DNA of 6,169 nt from Bacillota bacterium. GTDB taxonomy: Bacteria > Bacillota > Sulfobacillia > Symbiobacteriales > Symbiobacteriaceae. Shown piece after piece: positions 1 to 5,222 of the stretch (its first letter is position 1; each line of letters opens with the position of its first letter). The stretch spans positions 1-6,169 of the forward strand of contig JAQBPS010000412.1 of the NCBI GenBank assembly GCA_028287415.1, written 5' to 3'. The translations under genes and the position numbers were made by a program. The notes below the pieces were generated by a model. It saw only the letters and a program-made list of their open reading frames with translations, was not told where the DNA came from and did not search any database.

Positions 1-372
1 GCGAACCGGCTCTCCCGCAAATACCGGCTGGCCGGCTATCTCGGCTTCCAGGACGAGAAGGGGGAGCTGGCGGTCGCCAAGCGGTGGGCGATCAACAATG
101 CACTGGGCTCGGGCTATCCGGCGCTGCTGGACGATCCGGAGGTGGTGGCGGCCCACCGAAAGTGGATGCCCGATGAGCGGCTGCTGGATGACATGAAGTT
201 GCTCTACGAAAAGGCGCCGTGGCCCAACTACTACCACGCCACGTGGTGGAGCGAGTGGAGCGCCAAGGCGGTGAACTTACTGGTGCAGGCGGTGGCCGGG
301 CAGAAGCCGGTGAAGGATGCCATCAGGGCGATGCGCACCGATGCACTGCAATTGATCGACCGCTACAAGTAA
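1..372 (+). CDS. ABC transporter extracellular solute-binding protein, C-terminal fragment
   Basis: The reading frame is open from the left edge to a TAA at 370-372, giving the last 123 residues of a protein whose N-terminus, signal peptide and start lie outside the window. Its job would be to capture the substrate outside the membrane and deliver it to the permeases encoded next. The assignment rests on position directly before two MetI-type permeases and an ATPase, and on the look of the C-terminal helices. These include the stretch AVAGQKPVKDAIRAM (residues 97-111 of the fragment), which resembles the usual 'G..s.kdAl..a' ending of family 1 binding proteins. An aromatic-rich patch (W74, Y77, Y78, W82, W83, W86 of the fragment) could contribute to ligand stacking, but that is inference. 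The ligand is unknown. The gap to the next gene is 33 bases with no hairpin seen, so readthrough transcription is expected. Confidence 0.8.
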   Translation, partial: ANRLSRKYRLAGYLGFQDEKGELAVAKRWAINNALGSGYPALLDDPEVVAAHRKWMPDERLLDDMKLLYEKAPWPNYYHATWWSEWSAKAVNLLVQAVAGQKPVKDAIRAMRTDALQLIDRYK

Positions 373-392
373 GCGCGGACAAGGATCGGCTG

Positions 393-398
393 AGGAGG
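393..398 (+). promoter_or_regulatory. ribosome binding site of the first permease gene
   Basis: AGGAGG lies 7 bases before the ATG at 406. This is a near-perfect anti-Shine-Dalgarno match and fixes that start, even though no other signal is present in the 33-base gap. Confidence 0.85.
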
Positions 399-405
399 TT
401 GCACC

Positions 406-1371
406 ATGCCCACTCCGAAAGCGCCCGCGGGACTGAAAACAGCAACCCGTGCGCCGACCGGCAGGTCACGTCTGCCTGATCACCTCTATGCCTATCTGTT
501 CATTGTGCCGGTGCTGTTGTTCATTTTGCTGCTCGTCGTCTATCCGATTTACTACTCGGTCAACATCTCGCTGTACGACATCAACATCACATTCGGCAGC
601 TGGAAATTCGTGGGGCTGGCCCAGTACGCCAAGGCAGTGCTGGACCCGGCCGTGCATCATGCCTTGCTGATCACGGCTGTGTACACGGTGTTCGTAACGG
701 TGTTCAGCATGGCGATCGGCGTGGGCGGGGCCCTGCTCCTGAACGAAAAGTTCCCGGGGCGGGGGCTGCTGCTGGGGATCGTGATCCTGCCCTGGTCGCT
801 CAGCACCTATGCGACCGCTGTGATCTGGCGGTTCCTGTACAGCGCCGAGGTCGGCATGTTCAACGCCCTGCTCCGGGACCTTGGCCTGACGCACCAGGCG
901 ATCGATTTTCTCTCGGCCAGGACCGCCCTCCTGGCGGCAGCGGTGGCCCATTCCTGGCAGCTTGCGCCGCTGGGCATGTACTTCATGCTCGCTACGCTCG
1001 GCGTGGTACCTGATGACCTGTACAAGCTGGCCAAACTTGACAAGCTGGGCGCCTGGGGCCGGTTCTGGCACGTCACCTTTCCCTACCTCAAGCTGCCCTT
1101 TCTGATTCAGATGGTCCTGGTGACCGGCGAGGCGGCGCGCACGTTCGACCTGATCTTCTTCCTGACAGGCGGCGGACCCGGCAACGCGACGCGGGGGCTG
1201 AGCCAGGAGATCTATGTGGAGACGTTCCAGAATCTGAACCTGGGGTATGGTGCGGCGCAGTCCTGGATCCTTGTGCTGTTCATCCTCGTGATCACCACGG
1301 CCTATTTCTTCCTGCTCTTTGGCCGCAAGCGCCGGGAGAGCAAGGGGCAGTTGGAAGGGGGGCGGGCCTGA
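406..1371 (+). CDS. ABC transporter permease, MalF/UgpA type (CUT1-like)
   Basis: This 321-residue inner-membrane protein forms one half of the translocation channel of an importer. Hydrophobic segments are visible at about residues 28-48, 86-112, 118-141, 172-198, 230-252 and 286-306, giving the usual six spans. A polar, Pro/Lys-rich cytoplasmic N-terminus precedes them. The segment LTGGGPGNAT (253-262) is typical of MalF/UgpA-type permeases. The cytoplasmic coupling loop that docks on the ATPase is at about 204-228, but it is divergent. Where most members have EAA...DGA, this one has K207-L208-A209 and D212-K213-L214, so the normally conserved Gly is Lys. The downstream half of the loop (F220, V223-T-F-P226) is normal. 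The ATG at 406 is chosen because of the strong ribosome binding site. The stop codon shares one base with the next start, indicating translational coupling to the partner permease. The family call is firm; the substrate is unknown. Confidence 0.93.
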   Translation: MPTPKAPAGLKTATRAPTGRSRLPDHLYAYLFIVPVLLFILLLVVYPIYYSVNISLYDINITFGSWKFVGLAQYAKAVLDPAVHHALLITAVYTVFVTVFSMAIGVGGALLLNEKFPGRGLLLGIVILPWSLSTYATAVIWRFLYSAEVGMFNALLRDLGLTHQAIDFLSARTALLAAAVAHSWQLAPLGMYFMLATLGVVPDDLYKLAKLDKLGAWGRFWHVTFPYLKLPFLIQMVLVTGEAARTFDLIFFLTGGGPGNATRGLSQEIYVETFQNLNLGYGAAQSWILVLFILVITTAYFFLLFGRKRRESKGQLEGGRA

Positions 1372-2237
1372 TGCGCACGACCGGCAAGCGCCCTGTGACG
1401 ATGTTGCTGGCGGCGATTCTGGCGGTCTGGACCCTCATGCCGATCTACTGGATCCTCAACATGTCCTTCATGCACAACCGGGAACTGATCGCCGTTCCGA
1501 CGCATGTCTATCCACATCAGCCGACCCTTTCGAATTACGTCCGCCTGTTCGGCGGGACGGCGGCCGGACCGACCGGTGAGAAGCTGCTGCCGATCGGGCA
1601 GGGCCCACAGATCCGGCAAGGGCTGGTCAACAGTCTGGTGGTCGCCGCATGGACATCGCTCGCGACCCTGCTGATCGCCCTGCCCGCTGCTTATTGTTTC
1701 GGGCGCCTGGACTTCCGCGGCAAGACGCCCCTCCTGTTTGCGATCATCGCCAGCCGCTCCTACCCACCGCTCGCCGTGATGATTCCGTTCTACGCTTTCT
1801 TCCAGGCGGTCGGGCTGCACGGCACACGCACGGGGCTGGTGATTATCAACCTGACCGCAACGGTGCCGACGGTGGTCTGGATCATGAGCGGCTATTTCGG
1901 CAGCCTGCCTGCAACGCTGGAACGGGCCGCCCGGATCGACGGGCTGACGCGCTTGCAGGCCTTCACCCGGGTGATCCTGCCACTTGCCCGGCCGGGGGTG
2001 GTGGCGGGAGCGCTGCTGAGTTTCCTTATGTCGTGGAACGAGTTCGCGTTCGCGTGGGTGCTCACGGCGGGATCCAAGGCAGTCACATTCCCGCCGGCAC
2101 TCTCCACCATGTTTTTTCAGATTTCCTGGCCGGCCGAGATGGCAGCCGCATCCGTAATCGGACTCCTCCCCGCGGCGCTGCTGGGGTACCTGTTCCAGAA
2201 GCGCATGCAGACCCTGAACATTGTCGACCCCCTGTAA
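1371..2237 (+). CDS. ABC transporter permease, MalG/UgpE type (CUT1-like)
   Basis: This 288-residue inner-membrane protein is the second channel subunit and probably forms a heterodimer with the preceding permease. The spans seen are at about residues 9-30, 86-110, 119-145, 153-175, 207-230 and 257-276. The coupling loop is canonical: ERAARIDG at 184-191, followed by F198 and V201-I-L-P204. It should dock into the ATPase Q-loop cleft. The C-terminus ends in a short polar tail (QKRMQTLNIVDPL), as in MalG-like proteins. The ATG overlaps the previous TGA as TGATG. Only a purine-rich run (GGAAGGGG at 1353-1360) precedes it, so initiation probably depends on ribosomes finishing the upstream gene. 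Length and layout are normal for the family, with no sign of truncation. The substrate cannot be read from the sequence. Confidence 0.94.
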   Translation: MRTTGKRPVTMLLAAILAVWTLMPIYWILNMSFMHNRELIAVPTHVYPHQPTLSNYVRLFGGTAAGPTGEKLLPIGQGPQIRQGLVNSLVVAAWTSLATLLIALPAAYCFGRLDFRGKTPLLFAIIASRSYPPLAVMIPFYAFFQAVGLHGTRTGLVIINLTATVPTVVWIMSGYFGSLPATLERAARIDGLTRLQAFTRVILPLARPGVVAGALLSFLMSWNEFAFAWVLTAGSKAVTFPPALSTMFFQISWPAEMAAASVIGLLPAALLGYLFQKRMQTLNIVDPL

Positions 2238-2245
2238 ACCGCGTC

Positions 2246-2252
2246 GGGAGGG
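2246..2252 (+). promoter_or_regulatory. ribosome binding site of the ATPase gene
   Basis: GGGAGGG lies 6 bases before the ATG at 2259, in the 21-base gap after the second permease. It supports that start. Confidence 0.75.
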
Positions 2253-2258
2253 ATATGA

Positions 2259-3353
2259 ATGGGATCTGCAAGCATTCGCCTGGCGGATGTGACCAAGCAG
2301 TACAGTCGTGGCGGAGAGGTGGCCGTCCGGGGAGTTGACCTGGAGATTCAGCCCAAGGAACTCCTGGTGCTGCTGGGTCCGTCCGGCAGCGGCAAATCGA
2401 CGGTGCTCAACATCCTCGCGGGGCTTGAGGAGCCGAGCGGCGGCGATCTGTTCTTCGGGGCCGAGCGGATGAACGGGATTCCCCCGGAGGAGCGGGACAT
2501 TTCGATGGTCTTTCAGTCGATTGCCCTGTATCCCCATCTGAACGTCGAGGAGAACATCCTGTTCGCACTGAGGCAGCGGAAGCTGCCGCCTGCGGAGCAG
2601 CAGGCGCGGCTGCGTGAAGTGACCGGCCTGCTCGGGATCACCCAGTACCTGCGCCGCCGCATTCATGAGCTGAGCGGGGGCCAACGCCAGCGGGTCGCCA
2701 TTGCCAAAGCGCTGGTGAAGCGCCCGGCGCTGTTTCTGCTGGACGAGCCGTTCTCCGCCCTGGACGCCAAGCTCCGCCGGGAGTTGCGCTCCGAGCTGGT
2801 CCGGCTGCACCGGCAGCTGGACGCGACGATGGTCTTCGTCACCCACGACCAGGAAGAGGCCATGAGCATCGCGGACCGCATCGCCGTGATGGACCAGGGG
2901 CGCCTGGTGCAGGTGAGCAGTGCGCTGGACCTCTACTACAAACCGGAGACCGTCTGGGTCTCCCAGTTTATCGGCGCACATCCCATTAACCTGTTCAGGG
3001 CGCAGCGCACAGGTACCGACTGGTCGGTGTCGGCGGGGACGAGCTTCACAGCGCCACCGCCGCTGGCGGCACGGCTGGCCGGGGCTGAGCCCGGTCAGCT
3101 GACCCTCGGGGTGCGGCCGGAGTGGATCCAGCTTGTGCCCGGGGAGCACCCGGACGGGCTTGCCGGCGAGATTTTCACCCGGCAGGTCCTCGGAAACGAG
3201 ATCCTCTACGAGGTCAAGGTGGGCGACCAGCTCTTGAACACAGTTGTCCCCGCGAATATCCTGCTTGGCCCCGGCGATCGGGTCACCGCCCGGGTCATGT
3301 GGGAGCAGGTCCTGATCTTTAACGCGGACTCAGGCAAGCGGCTCGCTATTTAG
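2259..3353 (+). CDS. ABC transporter ATP-binding protein, MalK/UgpC type
   Basis: This 364-residue cytoplasmic ATPase works as a homodimer to drive the importer. All nucleotide-binding motifs are intact. They are Walker A GPSGSGKST (40-48), the Q-loop Gln at F85-Q86, the ABC signature LSGGQRQR (138-145), Walker B and catalytic Glu in LFLLDEP (158-164, D162/E163), the D-loop SALD (166-169) and the switch His in VTHDQEEA (H196). After about residue 236 there is a C-terminal domain of the MalK/UgpC TOBE type, including LGVRPE (283-288), which is typical of this subfamily. In relatives this domain stabilises the dimer and can bind regulatory proteins; whether it does so here is unknown. The overall length is standard. 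Because the ATPase gene sits directly after the two permeases, this operon should supply its own energy subunit rather than use a shared one. Confidence 0.96.
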   Translation: MGSASIRLADVTKQYSRGGEVAVRGVDLEIQPKELLVLLGPSGSGKSTVLNILAGLEEPSGGDLFFGAERMNGIPPEERDISMVFQSIALYPHLNVEENILFALRQRKLPPAEQQARLREVTGLLGITQYLRRRIHELSGGQRQRVAIAKALVKRPALFLLDEPFSALDAKLRRELRSELVRLHRQLDATMVFVTHDQEEAMSIADRIAVMDQGRLVQVSSALDLYYKPETVWVSQFIGAHPINLFRAQRTGTDWSVSAGTSFTAPPPLAARLAGAEPGQLTLGVRPEWIQLVPGEHPDGLAGEIFTRQVLGNEILYEVKVGDQLLNTVVPANILLGPGDRVTARVMWEQVLIFNADSGKRLAI

Positions 3354-3359
3354 TCAGTC

Positions 3360-3365
3360 AGGAGG
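3360..3365 (+). promoter_or_regulatory. ribosome binding site of the PLP-enzyme gene
   Basis: AGGAGG lies 8 bases before the ATG at 3374, in the 20-base gap after the ATPase gene. It is the ideal sequence at the ideal distance and fixes the start. Confidence 0.85.
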
Positions 3366-3373
3366 CTGATCGC

Positions 3374-4633
3374 ATGTTTCTCTCCCGGCTGATCGAGCGG
3401 AACCCGGCCCTGCTCAAGACGGCAGTGGCATGGCATCAGGAACATAGAATCCCGACCAACACCTACCTGATCGATCTCGACACCATCCGCGACAACGCCC
3501 GGATCCTGGCGGCGGCCAAGCGGGAGCACGGCCTGGAGACTTACCTCATGACCAAGCAGCACGGGCGCAACCCACTGGTCAACCTCGTCGCCCTGCAGGA
3601 GGGGCTGCACGCCACGGTCAATGTGGACATTCAGTGCGTGCGCATCAACGCCCGCTACGGGGTTCCCATCGGGCATGTGGGCCACCTGAACCAGATTCCC
3701 AGGGGCGACATGGACTTTGTCCTGGGGACGGATCCGGAGGTCTGGACCGTGTTCAGCATTGAGCACGCCGAGTTCATCTCCGCGGCCGCGGCACGGCGGG
3801 GGCGGGTGCAGGATATCATGCTGCGGGTCTATCGCGACGGCGACGTGTTCTTCCCGGGACAGGAGGGCGGCTTCCCCTTTGACGGGCTGATTGCTGCTGC
3901 CCGGCGGATCATGGCGCTGCCCAATGTCCGCATCATGGGGGTCGTCTCGTTCCCCTGCTTCCGTTACAACCTGACGTCGAGCGACCTCGCCGAGCCCTCG
4001 CCCAACATGGCCACCCTTGTGGCTGCCGCTGCGAAGCTGCGTGCGGAGCTCGGCCTGGAGATCACCCAGATCAACGCACCCGGCAACACGTCGTCACAGA
4101 CCTTTCCGATTCTGAAAGCGAACGGTGCCACCCACGTGGAGCCCGGACACGGCCTGCTGGGGACCACCCCGAATCACAGGTTCCGGGACGGGCTGCCGGA
4201 ACGCCCCGCCTACTGCTATGTCTCGGAGATCACCCACATTTACGAGGGGATGGGCTACGCCCATGGCGGCGGCCTCTTCCAGGACATCTACGACAAGAAT
4301 TTTCAGTACAAGGCGCTGGTAGGCAGCGACCCCGAGAAGGCACTGGCGAACCAGGTGACCTACAAGCGGGTGGAGCAGATCATCGATTACCATGCCCCGC
4401 TGCTGGAGGGCGATCGCTGCCGGGTCGGCGACACGGTGCTCATGGGCTTCCGCAGCCAGTTCCAGATGACCCGGTCCTGGGTCGGGGTAGTCACCGGGTT
4501 GTCCAAAGGCAAGCCGGAACTGGCCGGCCTTTTCGACCACGCCGCTCACATGCTCGACCCGCAGAGCCTTGAGGCGCTGCCCCTGGCAGAGGCGCGGGCG
4601 ATGATCCAAGCGGTTGTGGCCGGCTATCGCTGA
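3374..4633 (+). CDS. PLP-dependent enzyme with alanine-racemase-type N-terminal domain, YhfX-like
   Basis: This is a 419-residue cytoplasmic protein. After a short leader helix, TYLIDLDTIRDNAR (30-43) and YLMTKQHGRNP (57-67) match the first strand and PLP-lysine region of alanine-racemase-fold enzymes. K61 is the likely Schiff-base residue. NAPGNTSSQT (234-243) looks like the glycine/serine turn that holds the cofactor phosphate, and THVEPGHGLLG (253-263) follows as the last barrel strands. The C-terminal part (about 275-419, with GFRSQFQMTRSWVGVV at 358-373) looks like the beta domain of the YhfX family rather than that of true alanine racemase. From memory, the 'MTKQ.GRNP' pattern and this C-terminal region fit YhfX proteins, whose reaction is not established as far as I know. 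A racemase, an epimerase or a D-amino-acid-metabolising enzyme are the alternatives. The fold and PLP call is strong; the exact family is moderate. It lies 20 bases after the transporter ATPase, so it is probably co-transcribed with the importer. Confidence 0.8.
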   Translation: MFLSRLIERNPALLKTAVAWHQEHRIPTNTYLIDLDTIRDNARILAAAKREHGLETYLMTKQHGRNPLVNLVALQEGLHATVNVDIQCVRINARYGVPIGHVGHLNQIPRGDMDFVLGTDPEVWTVFSIEHAEFISAAAARRGRVQDIMLRVYRDGDVFFPGQEGGFPFDGLIAAARRIMALPNVRIMGVVSFPCFRYNLTSSDLAEPSPNMATLVAAAAKLRAELGLEITQINAPGNTSSQTFPILKANGATHVEPGHGLLGTTPNHRFRDGLPERPAYCYVSEITHIYEGMGYAHGGGLFQDIYDKNFQYKALVGSDPEKALANQVTYKRVEQIIDYHAPLLEGDRCRVGDTVLMGFRSQFQMTRSWVGVVTGLSKGKPELAGLFDHAAHMLDPQSLEALPLAEARAMIQAVVAGYR

Positions 4634-4665
4634 TGCGAAACAATCCAATGCGATCTGGGTGGTGA
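4633..4665 (+). other. possible 10-codon coupling ORF between PLP-enzyme gene and next gene
   Basis: An ATG overlaps the TGA of the PLP-enzyme gene (TGATG at 4631-4635) and opens a 10-residue reading frame, MRNNPMRSGW. Its TGA (4663-4665) falls inside the ribosome binding site of the following GTG start at 4670. Such an arrangement could pass ribosomes from one gene to the next. No separate Shine-Dalgarno sequence belongs to this ATG and the frame is very short, so chance is the more likely explanation. Confidence 0.2.
4658..4665 (+). promoter_or_regulatory. ribosome binding site that selects the GTG start at 4670
   Basis: GGTGGTGA differs at one base from the ideal GGAGGTGA and ends 4 bases before the GTG at 4670. 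That is slightly close but usable. The first in-frame ATG, at 4712, has no comparable sequence before it, so GTG at 4670 is preferred. Confidence 0.6.
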
Positions 4666-4669
4666 ACTC

Positions 4670-5209
4670 GTGCTGCTGCCACTGAAGATACAACCATGTA
4701 CTGTGGCGTTGATGTCAGAGCTGGAGGAGCGGGGCTGCCTGCGGCGGCTCCTCACGCCCGAGCCGGCCGCACGCAACGCTGCGCCGGGGTCGGTCGTGGA
4801 CGCGCCAGTCTACGTGAGCGACCCCCGCTACGGCCCACACATGCTGCTCTCCGTCGGCATCAATCACAATATCCCCCGGCTGGTCACCCATCCGGACCAC
4901 GAGGAATTTCTCCTGATCGGCGACGGCGGCGCGACGCGTCCGCTCATTCTGATTGTCGCCCGCCTTCCCCGTGGGGAGCTTGAGCAGAGGGCACAGGCCG
5001 GGTCGCTGGCGCCCACCGATCTGGTAGCGATCGAGCTGGTGTACAACGACCCCGCCCTCAGCTTTTTCACGATGCACAGCGGCACCCCGCACTGCGAGGT
5101 GGCCCTGGACGGACTCGGGGCGGTCCCCTGCTTTTTTGTCACCGAGGCCCGGGACCTGCCCAGCCAGGCGGTGGACCTGGCTGGCATCGAGCTTACAGTA
5201 ACCCGGTGA
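4670..5209 (+). CDS. unrecognised 179-residue protein with cupin-like His/Glu spacing
   Basis: I do not recognise this protein with confidence. It is soluble, with no signal peptide or membrane span. A first conserved-looking block reads YGPHMLLSVGINHN (54-67), and HPDHEEFLLIGD (74-85) follows it. The spacing of H74, H77, E78/E79 and G84 resembles the first cupin metal-binding motif. A second block, FFTMHSGTPHCEV (132-144), with P140 and H141, could supply the remaining ligand of the second cupin motif. Beta-strand-like runs (PLILIVARL 91-99, AVPCFFVTEA 151-160) agree with a small barrel. Possible roles are a metal-dependent isomerase or lyase, or a small binding protein acting on the same substrate as its neighbours; this is inference. 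It starts with GTG 36 bases after the PLP-enzyme gene, in the same frame with no stop between. Its TGA is followed after 13 bases by the deacylase gene. It is clearly coding, because codon structure and flanking ribosome binding sites fit. Confidence 0.75.
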   Translation: MLLPLKIQPCTVALMSELEERGCLRRLLTPEPAARNAAPGSVVDAPVYVSDPRYGPHMLLSVGINHNIPRLVTHPDHEEFLLIGDGGATRPLILIVARLPRGELEQRAQAGSLAPTDLVAIELVYNDPALSFFTMHSGTPHCEVALDGLGAVPCFFVTEARDLPSQAVDLAGIELTVTR

Positions 5210-5214
5210 GGAGG
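5209..5214 (+). promoter_or_regulatory. ribosome binding site of the M20 deacylase gene
   Basis: AGGAGG overlaps the last base of the previous TGA and lies 8 bases before the ATG at 5223. It fixes that start and shows tight packing of the two genes. Confidence 0.85.
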
Positions 5215-5222
5215 CACAGGCG

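Noticed and set aside
373..405. Possible attenuating hairpin between the binding-protein gene and the first permease, as is common in ABC operons.
   Set aside because: The 33 bases hold no inverted repeat of useful length, only the ribosome binding site.
1649..2338. A 229-codon + strand frame overlapping the second permease and the ATPase start.
   Set aside because: It is out of frame with both genes, is Arg/Gly/Pro-rich without domain signals, and crosses a real gene boundary.
3093..3104. Perfect 12-base palindrome GGTCAGCTGACC, with another inverted repeat (GGGCTGAGCCC) just before it.
   Set aside because: It lies inside the conserved C-terminal coding part of the ATPase, has no T-run and no nearby promoter-like sequence, and is within chance for GC-rich DNA.
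1302..3149. A 615-codon open frame on the - strand across the end of the first permease, the second permease and most of the ATPase.
   Set aside because: It lies opposite three well-supported genes, and its translation is Arg/Gln/His-rich with no recognisable motif. Long antisense frames like this are common in GC-rich coding DNA.
4631..4633. TGA of the PLP-enzyme gene as a selenocysteine codon.
   Set aside because: No convincing stem-loop of the bacterial selenocysteine type follows it, the protein already has a complete family-like end, and a separate start with a ribosome binding site lies downstream.
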